The notes: generated from the letters alone by a model not told the origin. A stretch of DNA of 64,000 nt from Typhlomys cinereus (GCA_023101885.1 JALPQD010000005.1:5053819-5117818); one strand, 5' to 3'; counted from the first letter of the stretch, positions 10,826 through 22,179 are shown. Made by a program: numbers and translations.

Positions 10826-11455
10826 TCATCTTTAAAAGTGGTAGGATCATGCAAAATGACAGAGGACCCAGGGGTATATGTTTTACTTCTAGGATTTTGT
10901 GATGAACAAATCTCTTGAGGAGAGCAGATAGGACGCGGCATGTTGTTGTGTTTGGTAAATATATGTCCACTCACAGATTTATGCATTGTGTAGAGTAATT
11001 ACACGCTTGAGATGTTAAGGCACTTCTACTTCAGAGTGGGTCCTCAGATGATTTCTCCATGGACATTTAAATTCCTCTGCTTTCGAGTCTGTCTAGTATT
11101 CATGTGTGTTCCTGGCATTCTGAGAACGCTGTTACTGCTGTGTGTTCTAGAGCTTAACTAATTCAACATGCACCAGCTGCCTGGAACCTGTTTTTCCCTG
11201 AGTGAACGTTGAATGCATGAGTGACTATAAATGAACACCTGTAAATGCCGTCTTCTAAAAAACATTGGGGAAGTCTAAGGGGCTTAGAATTCCCTTAAAT
11301 CTGATAAAGAGGAAAGTGGGTTCTGTTGTAACTAGAAGGAAAGTCAAGGTTTGTTTTTATGTTGGTGTGCCTGGAAGCTCTCGTCTGTCTCCATAGTACG
11401 TGGACATTTGGATGAGAACATTGTCTCTGACATCGTGTTCATGTTTATCCTCCAG
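10826..11455. other. intron 5' of the Tlcd4 exon, nothing recognised
   Basis: This unique-looking sequence leads into the splice acceptor. The last ~25 bases (TTCATGTTTATCCTCCAG) form a modest polypyrimidine tract with AG at 11454-11455. Confidence 0.5.
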
Positions 11456-11529
11456 AACGATGGAGTACTTGCGTACGTTGCCAATTTTCGTCTGCTTGCG
11501 GAACTTTCCAGCCCTTTCGTGAATCAGCG
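11456..11529 (+). CDS. Tlcd4: TLCD4 internal coding exon
   Basis: This exon codes for part of TLCD4 (TMEM56), a multi-pass membrane protein of the TRAM/LAG1/CLN8 (TLC) domain family; its molecular function is not firmly established. The 74 nt give 24 codons plus two bases. The translation runs [11 protein letters not shown] to [12 protein letters not shown] and closely matches the human segment remembered as NGVLAYIGNF to [13 protein letters not shown]. The exon starts after AG (11454-11455) and ends at CAGCG before the donor GTAGGT (11530). The split arginine codon CG|G is completed by the first base of the exon at 17537, so the reading frame joins exactly. Read without splicing, the frame meets TAG just past the donor, which confirms the boundary. 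Confidence 0.96.
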
Positions 11530-12065
11530 GTAGGTTACTCATCACTAATTATTTTAAAGTTGGGTTGTTTATTTTTAGTCTAGGGGAACCTTTTCTCTAA
11601 AGCTGGACCTTTGCTATCTAAAAGAATATGTGGTAAGAATTACCGTGGCCACTATGCAAGAGAGAGAAATGGGCCTCCGGAAAATTCGGGCAACTTGCAC
11701 GAGCTCCTCCTGCAAGCCTTCTTTGCAGAACTGTGTCTTGTCACAGCGGATTCCAGGCGTCACCTCACCCTCCTGCTGTGCATGCAAGATGAACTATGTT
11801 CTCTGAATCCAAGAGCCTTGCGGACTTCCGCGTAGGAAAGGACAAACACCATTCCAACTCATCTTTAGTCCACAGCTTATCTAAACTTTTTCCTGTCTCC
11901 AATTTCTAATACTGACGTCATCCTCTTTAGTCTCTCATTTACAATTTTTTTAATTGAAAAGACTTTGTATTCTAAATGACCGTCTCTAGTAACTAAATGT
12001 ACAATATTGATAGGCCCCACAAGAGATGCTATTAGCTATCTTAACCGTATTTAAGACTAAGTTCA

Positions 12066-12330
12066 GGACTAGGGAGCTGGCTCAGGAGTTATAAAGCCTT
12101 TGACTCTTAAGTAAAAAGACCTGAATTTGGATCTCCAGATCCCGTGTAAAAATGGCAAATAGAAATGATGGCAGCCTGCAGTACCAGCCCTGGAAGGCAG
12201 AGCCTGGAACCTCAGAGCAAAGCAATAAGAAGGTAGAACAATCCAGACGACTCCTAGTGTCATCCTTGGGCCTCTACAGGAACATACACTCAAGTGCCCT
12301 CTTGTGTACACACACATGAACAAGAATATA
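12066..12330 (+). repeat. DIP-like SINE (diverged)
   Basis: The head AGGGAGCTGGCTCAGGAGTT is followed by the body ('ggcagcctgcag', 'aggtagaacaatccag', 'catccttgggcctctacagg') and a short ACACACACATG tail. It lacks the long CA tract typical of other copies. Confidence 0.82.
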
Positions 12331-12559
12331 ATTCCAGAAGCATTGAATATATTCATGTTGCTATACAACACGTCTCTAGAACCCATGCGTCTTACAAAGT
12401 GGAGACTAAACAATTAGCCACTAATCCTCCCCCGAGACTAATTTATTTAATGTATGCGAACACAGCATACATCATTTGCCCTTTCATACTAGCTTATTTA
12501 GCTTCACATAATGTCCTCATGGCTCATCATGTTCTAGCTGTGGCAAGATTCCTTTTTTA

Positions 12560-13020
12560 AATTGAGCTGCGTGCTCCCCCTTTGTGTCTATCACTTTGCT
12601 TCACCCACCCATCTGTCCATGGATCTGGGGTGGCAGCTGTGAAATAATGCTGTAGCAGACATGGCTATGTAAATATGTCCTTGAGATACTGCTTTGAGTC
12701 CTTCTGGGTATATCTTCAGAAGTAGGACTGCTGAATGATGTAGTCGTTTTGTTTTTAATTTTTGGGGAACCCCCATCCTGTTCTCCAGAGTGGGTATCCT
12801 TTTGGCATCTCATCCAATAGTACATTGGGTTCTAGTTTCTTCACTAACACATGTTGTCGTCTACCCTTTTGCTAGCGGCAATATGAGTGAGTGATAGCTT
12901 ATTGTGGGTTTCAATAAGATTTTTTGTGATTCAAGATGTTGAGCATCTTTTCATGTATTTGTTGGCCATTTTTACATATTCGTAAGAATTGCCTATTCAG
13001 TTTTTTTGTCCATTTTAATT
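12560..13020 (-). mobile_element. old L1 3' region, first piece
   Basis: The + strand reads as the antisense of a mammalian L1 3' end. Landmarks are 'ccatggatctgggg', 'agtccttctgggtatatcttcagaagtaggactgctgaat' (quoted in part), 'cccccatcctgttctccagagtggg', 'attgtgggtttcaataa' and 'gagcatcttttcatgtatttgttggcca'. High divergence suggests an L1M-age copy. It continues at 15680. Confidence 0.8.
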
Positions 13021-13059
13021 TCTAAGTCAGTTTTACAGTTTTTCTCTCTCTCTCTCATA

Positions 13060-13400
13060 TGTATGTTTATTGGTATGTGAGTCACGTGTGTGCTGGTATA
13101 TGTGCACATGTATGTGTGCATGTGTGGAGTCCAAGGTTGATATTGGGGATCATCCTTAATCACTCTTCTCCTTTATCCTTTTTGAGGGCAGATTTCTAAT
13201 TTAACTCAGAGCTCGCTGACAGAGCTGTTCTGACTATAACTTGCTCTAGGATCCCCTAGTCTCTGCCTTCCGAGGCCCAAATTGCAGGCTGACCGTTACG
13301 CCCACCTGGCATTTCTTGTGGGATTTGGGCGTCTTGAACTCTGATCCTTAGGCTGCTAGCACAGCAGGGGATTTAGCTGCAGAGCCATCTCCCAACTCCT
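13060..13400 (-). repeat. B3-like SINE
   Basis: A TG/CA-rich tail (13060-13130) is followed by a reverse-complement B3-type body ('gagctcgctgacagagctg', 'ctagtctctgccttccgagg', 'acgcccacctggcat') and a head ending 'gagccatctcccaac'. It lies between the two L1 pieces and is therefore younger than that L1. Confidence 0.75.
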
Positions 13401-14034
13401 AAAAGAGATCATCTAATGTCATCTGCTTTTTGTGTTACACTGAAGCTTTTTCTTCTCTTAGATGGGGTATTAGATGTAACACGTCTGCAGTAATGTAACC
13501 TGTTTCTCCTGTCCTCCATCACAGTAGGTGACTCGGCTGTCCTGTGAGTTACTCTTGCTCAACACGTGGGAGTCACTCGGGCTGTTTCTCTCTCATGAGA
13601 AGTATTAACATGTCGGAAAGAAGTCTTTCCATGTCATCCATAAGTATTTTTACCTCCATCCTCCATCTCTGCCATTGGTATCCTAGCATATCCCTCTATT
13701 CCCTCCTGTTGTACGTACCTCTACATGTGTCTCATAGAGTAGCCATGAGATACAGGTGAAATACTTCTTGTCTGCAGTCATTGGGTCAAAAGGCATTTTG
13801 GATTTTATAGGCTTTTTTGTATATTTACATATGCATATTGAGATATCTTGGAGGAGACCAATGTAAACATCCTATTCTTTGGGTTTCATGTACATTTTAT
13901 ATAGAGAGCTTAAATTGATTTTTTTTTTTTTTTGAGATCTAGAAATAAGACTTTTATTAGAGCTGAGGGGCCTGGTGGCCAAGGGAACTGTAGTGGTTGA
14001 AGTGGAGAGTATTAGAACAGATGAGATAGAAACA

Positions 14035-14354
14035 GTTGCTCTTTCTGCTGCTGCGAGACGTCACTCAGACTCAAGCAACTTAAAAGGAGAAAAGGGAGAT
14101 GTTTCTGGCCTGAAATTCCAGAGGGGGGGATACGGTTCATTATTGTGGGAAAGGCATGGCTGGAGGAGGTTTAGGTCACGTCCACCATCATGGAAGCTAA
14201 GAGAGTCCGCAGCGAACCCTAAGGGAGACTGCTATCAGAAACAGGGGAGATACCCACCTCGAGGCCCGTCTCCTTCCAAAGTTGTCACAACCATCCCAAA
14301 CGTCAACATCAACTTAGGATGCAGTCTCCCGAGCTTCGCGCCTAAACCATGACA
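14035..14354 (-). mobile_element. LTR family A (solo LTR)
   Basis: It contains 'gctctttctgctgctgcgag', 'actcagactcaagcaactta', 'tcacgtccaccatcatgg' and 'ttgtcacaaccatcccaaac', and ends ACCATGACA at 14354. It also inserted between the two L1 pieces. Confidence 0.65.
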
Positions 14355-14589
14355 CAGAGAGACGAGAGACAGCTGCTAGCTACAGCGCACAACTCGGCGG
14401 GAGTAAGTGCGAAGAGAGCCCAGAGAGCGAGTGGGAGAGGGTGGAGATTCTTAGAGTTATTTCATGTAGTTCTACCACACACCTTCACGTTCACCGTGAC
14501 CATCTCTAATATCATGCTAATACTCAAGATTAAATTTTAAAGTGTTTCATAATTAAAGTTTTCATAATTAGGGTCATTCAAACTAGGTG

Positions 14590-14755
14590 TTTATTTGTTT
14601 AGTTGTTTGTTTTTAAGTGTTTTTGAGGGGGGTCACGCATGCATGCCACGACAAACCAGTGAGAGTTCTCTCTACCACTGGGTTCTGGGGGTGGAGCATA
14701 CATCTCCAGTTTGCTATCAGAGTCTTTACCCACTGAATCATCTTGCTGGCCCCGA
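14590..14755 (-). repeat. B3-like SINE fragment (head part)
   Basis: Reverse-complement signatures 'ccactgggttctggggg', 'cagagtctttacccactgaatcatcttgctggcccc' (quoted in part) identify the head half of a B3-type SINE. The tail half is missing. Confidence 0.5.
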
Positions 14756-14819
14756 TTATTTATGTTTAGTTGGACTACAACTGCACACACTTTTCAAGCC
14801 GGTTCAGTCTAACTTTTGG

Positions 14820-15520
14820 CATGTCGAGTGCTTTGTAGCCAGCATCGGCTTACAGCTACTGAACTGGGCAGCGTGTCCGCAGAGCGTTGCGCTGTGGTAG
14901 ACCCTCTCCCCAGACCTTGCTGCTGGACGCTAGTGGACCGGCTTCGCTCTCGGGCTGCATCTGCCGCGGGGTTTGCTCCTTTTCAGCCGTGTTGGTTTGC
15001 TCCACGCCAACTTGGCTTTCATCTGACGGTTGCCAAGTGGAATCCAGAGCTACGACCAGAATGTTCGCTGTTCGGTCACTGATCCGGTTCCTCGTGTCAG
15101 CCTGCTGAGGGTCCTTCCTGCTTCCTCTCGTCTGTGTCTTTCTCTTCCACCGTGAAAATAATGTGCAGGTGCCCTGCAGCTTGCGGGGCAGAATCTGACC
15201 CCTCCAGAGCTACACGTAATGCTCGGCCCCAAGGCAGCCATCTTCCTTCTTCTCCCTTTTCCTTGCAACCTTTTCCTCGTTCCCCACCTCTGAGCCCATC
15301 CCTGCAGGCGGGTCTGATGTCCTGGTCTTGGCTTCTGTGAGAACAAGGTGTCTTTACTGATTTTTCATCGGTTAGAAAAATGATGGTGCTGCGTGTTCAG
15401 CGTTGCGGCTGCTCAGCCTGCCTTCTAGCGCGCGGTCGTCTCCTTTCGCCTTGAAGTGTTGCTGTGGCTCTGCATCCTAGCCGCCGGCTGCGCTTTCCAA
15501 TTTTAGCCATTTTTAATCAG
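14820..15520. other. unexplained CpG-containing intronic stretch
   Basis: About 700 bases with clearly more CpG than the surrounding intron, matching no repeat or exon I recognise. Several short frames are open in both directions but none looks like a known protein. It may be part of an unrecognised retroelement (for example a CpG-rich 5' UTR) or a former regulatory region. Confidence 0.3.
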
Positions 15521-15579
15521 CATCCCATTTTACTGGTATATTCTTATGACAAACAGTGTTGAAACATGGTTTGGATTGC

Positions 15580-15672
15580 TGTTGTGAGGAAGGGGGTCTC
15601 GCCTTATTGCCAAATTTGAGCTCCCCGGACTCCTGCAATCCTCCTGCCTCAGCATCTCCCACCTTTGTGCTG
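15580..15672 (-). repeat. old 7SL-derived monomer (B1/FAM-like)
   Basis: Weak match to a reverse-complement 7SL monomer: 'gggggtctcgccttattgcc', 'gagctccccggactcctgcaatcctcctgcctcagc' (quoted in part). It is older and less regular than the B1 at 16.3 kb. Confidence 0.4.
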
Positions 15673-15679
15673 TCTTATC

Positions 15680-16110
15680 TGTTGAGATGTTTAGGATCAT
15701 TTGCCCTTGTTTGAATTGGGTTGTTTCTGTATTGCTAAGTTTTAAATACTGTTGGTATATTTTATTTAATTGTACTTTATCATTTGTGCAAATCGTAAAT
15801 ATTTTCTCCCAGTACATGGTTGTCTTTTTTTTTTTCTATCAAAGAACAAGTTTTAACTTATCAATTTTTAGGTTTCATGGTTTGCACTTTTGGTGGTATG
15901 TCTGAAAACCATCACCAAAGCTGGAATCGTGCAGATGTTAGTTCCTGTGTTTCCTCCCATGGCTTTATAGTTTACGTGTAGGTATTTAATCCATTTTAAG
16001 TTGATTTTTGTAGAAGGCGTACATCTCTGCTCAAGTTTTTTTTTTTTTTTTTCTGCGTATGGATAGTGGACAGCTTTTTGGAAAACATTTTCCCCACTGG
16101 ATTGCCTTTT
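15680..16110 (-). mobile_element. old L1 3' region, second piece
   Basis: Antisense L1M 3'-end landmarks appear in order: 'tttgaattgggttgtttct', 'aaatattttctcccagtaca', 'ggttgtctttt', 'gtttcatggtttgcacttttggtg', 'ttaatccattttaagttgatttttgt', and 'cagctttttggaaaacattttccccactggattgcc' (quoted in part). It continues collinearly from the piece at 12560-13020. Confidence 0.85.
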
Positions 16111-16275
16111 CTTTGTTAGAGAAAGAGAGAGGAGAGAGCGATGGGAGCTGCACACACTGGTACACTGGCGAAGGTCGGGGGTGGCCCTCGAAAGTCCATT
16201 CTGTCTTTCTACCATGTCGCTTCTAATGACCCAGCGTAGATGGCCAGATTTGTGAGCAGGCACCCTACGCATGTC
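16111..16275 (-). repeat. B3-like SINE fragment with purine tail
   Basis: A GAGAGA-rich tract is followed by 'tggtacactggcgaaggtcgg' and a head-like end ('gacccagcgtagatggcc'). The structure resembles the elements at 5.3 and 62.5 kb but is strongly diverged. Confidence 0.35.
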
Positions 16276-16329
16276 TAACCTGAATTTTGGTGGGTTTTTT
16301 GTTTGTTTGTATTTGTTTTTTTTTTTTTT

Positions 16330-16478
16330 TTTTCCTTTTTGAGATAGGGTCTTGCTATGTAGTTGGCGTGGAATTCACTCTGTAAACCAGGCTGGTCTTG
16401 AACTCACAGAGCCCCTCTTGCTTCTGCCTCCTAAGGGCAGGGTTTGCAGGCATGTACCACCGTGCCTACCTCCCTTGA
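16330..16478 (-). repeat. B1-type SINE
   Basis: A clear reverse-complement B1 preceded by a T-rich tail: 'ttttgagatagggtcttgct', 'gtaaaccaggctggtcttgaact', 'ctgcctcctaagggcaggg', 'ggcatgtaccaccgtgcc'. Confidence 0.85.
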
Positions 16479-16504
16479 ATTGCTTGTATGTCATTGTCAA
16501 AAAT

Positions 16505-16860
16505 CAGAGGAGCATGTGTGTGTGCACCTATTTCTTGTGTCTGTCTGTGCAGGTGTGTGTGTGTGCAGGTATACAGAATATGTGTGAAGGTCAGAGGACC
16601 CCTGGACTCTGGCCTCACCTTCCACTGTGTTGAGTCAGGGTCCCCCTTGCTCACTATTCACCAGTCCAGCTGGCCAGCACATTCCACAGTTCCCTTGTCT
16701 CTCCCTCCCACCTCCTGGTAGGTGCGTTCTGGAGTGTGGTACCTGGTGTGTGGTACACGGACCACGGCATCCAGACCATCTGCTGATCTGAACTTAGACA
16801 GCAATGGACAGCAGATGCGTCACCCACTGAGCGTCTCCACAGTGCTGCACATCTATTTCT
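16505..16860 (-). repeat. B3-like SINE
   Basis: A TG-rich tail (16515-16580) and 'gtgaaggtcagaggacc' are followed by the B3 body and a head remnant ('cagatgcgtcacccactgagcgtctcc'). Confidence 0.7.
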
Positions 16861-17019
16861 GAGCTTTCTGTGCTCTCATATTGATCCGTTTCTTCACCAA
16901 TACCTTGCTGTCTTGATCATGTAGTTTATGGTAATTTCCTGGAACATATTATAACTCCTGCAACTATTCTTCATTATTTCTGTGATGATTCTCCTTTTTG
17001 CCTCTTTCTGTAAATCTTA

Positions 17020-17428
17020 GGGGAGCGGGGAGTGTATGTACATGCGTGTGTGTACACATAGAAATTAAAGGTTGACATTGGATATCATCATCAGTCACGT
17101 CTCCTTATTTATTTTATTTCAACAAGGAACAAGGTTCATTCTCTCGTGGTTCTGGAGTTCAAGGTCCTACATATATCCGCCTTTGTCTTTGAGGCAGGGT
17201 CTTTCACAGAATCTGGGGTTCACCCATTTTTGGTAGACTAGCTGACTGACTGACCAGCGAGCCCCCAAGGTCTGCCTGCCTGAACCCCAGTGACTTGGAT
17301 CACTGACCCAGTGCTGATGCACCTGCCACGCCTGGATTTTTTCTTTAGCATGTCTGCTGAGAATCTGAGCTCTGATCCTCATACTTGCACAGCACGTGCT
17401 GTGCCCACCAGGCCACTTTTCCAGCCCC
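17020..17428 (-). repeat. B3-like SINE, interrupted
   Basis: The tail 'gtatgtacatgcgtgtgtgtacac' leads into 'aggttgacattggatatcatcatc' and, after ~55 bases of foreign sequence (about 17105-17165), the body resumes ('tgaggcagggtctttcac', 'ctgaccagcgagccccc'). The head ends 'ttttccagcccc' at 17428, about 110 bp upstream of the last Tlcd4 exon. Confidence 0.7.
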
Positions 17429-17536
17429 GCCTTCCACATATTAGAAGATGTTCCTGGACTTTATACCCTAAGGTTGAGATGGGTGATGGTCAAGAGTTGC
17501 AGAATACATGTGATGTTTCTTTAATTTTCTTCCCAG

Positions 17537-17852
17537 GTGGTTCTTTGAAGCTCTGAAGTATCCCAAGTTTTCCAAAGCTAATGTCATCAACGGAATACTC
17601 ATGACCGTGGTCTTTTTCATCGTGCGGATTGTTGCAATACCTCCTTTGTATTTCTTCATTTATTCCGTGTATGGAACAGAACCCTACGTGAGGCTTGGAT
17701 TTACAATCCAGTTCACCTGGATCTCTGCTTGCATTGTTCTGGATGTGATGAATGTCATGTGGATGATCAAAATTTCAAAAGGGTGCATCAAAGTCATCTC
17801 TCTCATCAGACAAGAGAAAGGCAAAAATCTTCAGAATGGAAAAGTTGATTAA
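17537..17852 (+). CDS. Tlcd4: TLCD4 last coding exon (C-terminal half of TLC domain)
   Basis: The first base completes the split arginine codon; 104 further codons and TAA (17850-17852) follow. The translation opens [14 protein letters not shown], holds two strongly hydrophobic stretches (from [13 protein letters not shown] to about YFFIYSVYG, and from about [13 protein letters not shown] to VMWMIK), and ends with a short hydrophilic tail, ...[10 protein letters not shown]. The block [15 protein letters not shown] and the flanking GTEPY match TLCD4 orthologues as I remember them. The two exons together give about the last 129 of a usual ~263 residues. Substitutions cluster in the loop and membrane segment after FFIVRI, where this protein reads VAIPPLYFF. 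No frameshift or premature stop is present, so the gene looks functional. The acceptor (TTAATTTTCTTCCCAG) is strong. Confidence 0.97.
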
Positions 17853-18867
17853 AGGTGTGCCTGGTCCAACACTTTTGTCTAAAAAAAAAAAAAGCCTTCT
17901 TTATTACCACCCGCATCATATCTACTAATAGGATGAATTCTTGGCATGTTCTCGGGCTTTTTTGCTAATTACAATTGTTCTTCAGGGTTTCAGTGTTTGC
18001 TCTCTTTTTACCTTTAGAAAAGAGAAAATAAAGTTTAGTTTCATCCCTAGATTTTTTTTTCCTCTGCATTGTAAGCATGAACTAAACGTTTCAAGGCTGA
18101 AACTCGAGTGGCAAAGCTCTCCCAGCATCCCTTAGCCTACGTTGATATTTTTCCCTGTGGAAAGATGACTGACAATTGGGTGCCCATGATGGGCCGCCTG
18201 TCTAATGTCACTTCAATTTCTAAATCGTTGCCATGCCACTTTGCCTAGGCTCTTAGAAGTGACGTTTCTCATTTCAGTTATGCAATTGCCTGCTAAAGAT
18301 GCTGTCTTTTACTCACATTGAGAACATTTCATTAGGTTAGTCGTAGAAAATGCTTCCTGCATTTCCATTTCAAGATCTTTTTTTTTTTTTCAGATGTCAC
18401 TTTATTTTTACTTTGAGCACTTTATCTTTTTTTAAGCCTTAAGACATCTTATGAGCCTTCCTAAAAAATTAATGTCTTCCACAGATGCATGCATGCGGCA
18501 GAGAACACCTTCGGTCACAGGAAGGGTCATTAAGGAGAGCCCTTTCTGCTCTGCTTGCATTCTCCCTAGGAGAAATGGATTCCTATTGGCAAGGTCTCCC
18601 CCTGAATCTGAACCTGACACCCGGCAGTCCTGCTCTTACGCTGTATGTGTTTGTCATGCTCCTAAGATAGGCCTCTTGTTGGTGAGACCAAAACTGCAGA
18701 AGTCCAGTCAGTATTCACATTTATTTATACTTAGGCTCACATAGTCAGCATTTTGAGTGCTTTGATTTTTATCTTTCTTAAAGAGCAGGAAAGAAATAAG
18801 GTGATGTAATTCAAGTATTCTGATCGTCAAAGTAATTGTCCTATTATAAGTGACTAGGGGGTGTGAG

Positions 18868-18925
18868 TGTGTGTGTGTGTGTGTATGTGTGTGTGTGGGT
18901 GTATGTGTGTGTGTGGGCGTGTGTT
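18868..18925. repeat. (TG)n microsatellite, interrupted
   Basis: A TG tract with TATG and GGGTG interruptions inside the presumed Tlcd4 3' UTR. No SINE body adjoins it, in contrast to most other TG tracts here. Confidence 0.95.
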
Positions 18926-20998
18926 TACTTTGGTTCTTACAATCCAAATATAGAGTTATATATTTAGCTATCATTGCCTTTATTTATTTTTCTGAAGTAC
19001 TTGATTTTAATGATTGTTCTTACTTAAGACAAAAAGATTTAATTCAACTAGTGGCAAATACTTGAATGTAATTGAACCTAAACCAAAAGCCCTAATCCAT
19101 GTAGATTCTTGGTTTGAGCAAGAATGTTCAACTCCCTTTCATTGGCTGTACTATAAGAATGAAAGGAGACTGATGGAATATAATCAAAGCATTTAATTTT
19201 CCAATACAGCTAGTCTGATAAGTTCTAATCCACTTAAAATTTGAATTTTAGTCAGCCAAACGGTAAAATTAGATCGATTGGCTTATACATGTTATACTTA
19301 ATCTTTGAAAGAAAAAGAAATGTAAAAATGGGAATTTGTCTTTAAAGCCACTAATATTTCATTTATAATTACTTACTACATGTATTGCTGTCTGTATGTA
19401 GGCACTCAGATATCTATTAGTTGTCCAGATGGTGAAAGGTTTTTATCTTGTTCTTGGTTCTTTTGCAAGGAAAATGGCTTTTTTGTTGTTGCTTAAAGAA
19501 GGGCAGAGGTTTCTATTATAAAACTATTTTGGAAGTTCATTTACATAGATAGAAACTTGATCAGTATTTGACTCTTTGGCTATTGCTGCAATTCTGAACA
19601 CAGGTGTTACCCCCAATCCATCATCCGCAGGATGACAATATGAAGTTAACGGTAGTGAATCTTCTAGACTTTCCATTGGTAGGTTTAGCTGCTCGCTAAC
19701 CAAGTGTATTCGGGACGTCAGAGCTTTGACCTACGGATTCTGTAGTCGTCAGTCTTCTCCATGTCATGCACCTTTTGGCATGTTTCTTCATACCACAGAT
19801 AGGAGCTGGAAGTGCCCCCACAAACTGCATGCTGTTTCTAATTAGCCCTTTATAGCTGTGTTTCACTATTCTGCAGGCATATTTATTGACCTGAAATACA
19901 AATAAAGGCAAGACATATCACTTATTATACAATGAATTTTTCATTTATCAAATGACAAATTTTTGCTAGATATTTTAGATAAGTATTTTGGCTAAGTGGA
20001 TGAATTCAAATAATTCTATTAGGCATTCTGATATTTAACAAAATAAAAAATTTATAGAAGATAAAAGCAAATTGATATAAATTTTTCAGCAATTCTATTT
20101 TTCTAGAAAAGATTAGTGACAATCTGAATGTGTATTATCCTAGAAAATAAAAGTCTCTTGTGAAACTTAAAAAATGAGTGATTAAACGAATTCAACTCAT
20201 AGCATGCAGACTTGGATCTTACCCTCAATGTTTTGTGAGAATTAAAAATATTTGACTTGATTTTATAGAATTGGCATTCTTATGTCTGAAATTTCATAAA
20301 GTACTGTTTACACTGATCTCAAAATCAAAATGGAGTTACCTATGCATGCAAAGAAATCCACTCAAGCTTCAATTACTCTGTGGTACATTGATATGGTTTG
20401 TTATTCCAACTGTTATTTTGTGCTAAGAGAAATAATAGTTTCCTTGTTAGTATCTCCAAGAGTGACTTTGATGTCCTTTGGACGACTCTGTCTATAGAGA
20501 TCTAGTTTTAAAACTGCTTAGTTTATAGGTATTGGAATGAAATTTTTTCCTAAATTTTAATAATTTATTTGACTTGACTAAAGATTTGCTAAAGTGTCAG
20601 TTTTTAAATGGTACACTTCCTCTGAGACACATTGGACCTTCAGAGACCAGTTCTTCACTGATGTGAAGATGACATTTATTGCCAATGGCATTGATCAGGC
20701 CTTTGGAAGCCTTATAGAGGCAGAGATTGGAAAGCATTGTAACATGCATGTTTCTTTCATTTTCGAGGGAAATATATTCTGAGAGAGACCATGATATAGT
20801 TGAATAAATTTGTTACATATTTACATAAGTAAATACTATTGTAATTGGCTTTGTTTTCTGTTTCTTGAAGTTGAAAAACCCTTGTTTTTCTCATCAGTAG
20901 TATTTCTTCGAAGCTTATGTGATTTTTGTGTTTCGGATCCCATCGAAAGCGAATGCGTGTGTCATTTTGTCCGTGTGACGGTGGTCTAGGTGTTTCTC

Positions 20999-21016
20999 AG
21001 CGGGCATGAGCCCGCT
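20999..21016. other. Tlcd4: short perfect GC-rich hairpin
   Basis: AGCGGGC, loop ATGA, GCCCGCT: a 7-bp perfect stem with a 4-base loop. It sits at the start of a locally GC-rich patch (about 20940-21330) inside an otherwise AT-rich 3' UTR. Function is unknown, and a stem this short can arise by chance. Confidence 0.5.
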
Positions 21017-22171
21017 TGCCAGCGAGCCCCTTGCTGCATGCAGAAACATGCCCACACACCTCCCGGCCTTACCCACGGCGACTCCTGGAAGCAAATGCTG
21101 AAGCCGCCGTATTCATGCGATGTGCGCAGGAACAAGCAAAGCCGCATGGGGAGCAGGGAGCTACAGGGGAGGAGAAGAGCGAGTCTGCTTTTCCCATCAA
21201 ATGTTGGTTCTTCAGCTGCAGATTTCTAAGTCCACGCGGGTGGTCCACCCCTTCCTCTCAGTCCGCAGAGACTTCATCAGCACCCCCTCTCTGATGCTAT
21301 CCCACACCTTCCTACGTGGATGTCTGAGACCTCTCCAGCCATCTGTAAGCGTCTCCATCTCTTGCGCTGGTTTCAAAGTTTACAAATAGGTCTTCTCTCT
21401 GAACAGAGCATTGTGGGAAGGGCAAACATCAGACACACCACAATTCCTTAAGAGGCAACAGGTCAGCATTTAATACCTGTTTATAATGTGGAGCAAAGCT
21501 AATGACGGTTTTATTAAGAAACAGCTATAGTCCCTTTTTCTTAAACTGGTTGAGCAATATGTGTTTTATAAAGTGTTTCAGCCAGGGATTCGTTGTAGAC
21601 ATGTTAATTACATCAATGTTCTTTTTAGACACAGGGACATCAGTGAAGGTGGGAAATTGAACCGTGTTTTGAGGCTAGGGGAGGGTCTGGCTTGTGGCAG
21701 GAAGATTTTATTAGAGTCCTGCTCTAGAACAGACTTTGTATGTTTCTTTAGAAACAAACAGTGATTGATGAATTATATCGTGTTTCTCAGAGTGTAACAC
21801 CCAAGGAGCCGTTTCTTCTAGCTCAGATGTAAGCGGTTACTTGTTCCATAATACATCACACTGTGGCTGGAAGATGTTTTGGGTGGCAGTGGGCAGTTCT
21901 AAAAGACTGGTTTGTCTGCATTGAAAATGTTTACACTCATTCACTCTGAACAGTGGACAGTTTAACTATTGGGCCCTCTACACAAGACCAAAAGCAATGA
22001 GAAATATTTCTAAATCTTGGATTTATAAGTGCTATACCTCTGGCTGGAAACTTGTTAGACAATTTCTGTATTTTATTTTGGCTTTGGTTTTTCTTTATGT
22101 AATTCTGTAATTTAGGGGTACGTGACAGTTATTTGCAACTTCTTGGTTCACGAAACATAAAACATAGTATC

Positions 22172-22179
22172 TGTAAATA
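22172..22179 (+). promoter_or_regulatory. Tlcd4: Pumilio-type element in the 3' UTR
   Basis: TGTAAATA matches the consensus UGUANAUA bound by PUM1/PUM2. A single 8-mer in a 5-kb AT-rich region is weak evidence on its own. Confidence 0.35.

Larger units (their letters stand above)
1..11455 (+). other. Tlcd4: Tlcd4 upstream intron (partial)
   Basis: This stretch precedes the first recognised Tlcd4 exon and contains no exon I can identify. I looked for sequence coding the N-terminal half of TLCD4 (the membrane segments before the [13 protein letters not shown] region) and found none. The 5' exons therefore probably lie outside the window. The content is SINEs, LTR fragments and simple repeats, listed separately. 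Intron status is inferred from the acceptor at 11454-11455. Confidence 0.75.
11530..17536 (+). other. Tlcd4: Tlcd4 last intron (6007 bp)
   Basis: This GT-AG intron has donor GTAGGT and acceptor TTCTTCCCAG. It holds one DIP-like SINE, several B3- and B1-like SINEs, a family A LTR, a split old L1, and an unexplained CpG-containing stretch at 14.8-15.5 kb. The first ~500 bases after the donor show nothing recognisable. Confidence 0.93.

Noticed and set aside
1..11455. Earlier Tlcd4 exons
   Set aside because: No match to the N-terminal TLCD4 membrane segments could be seen on the + strand; a short, diverged exon could still have been missed.
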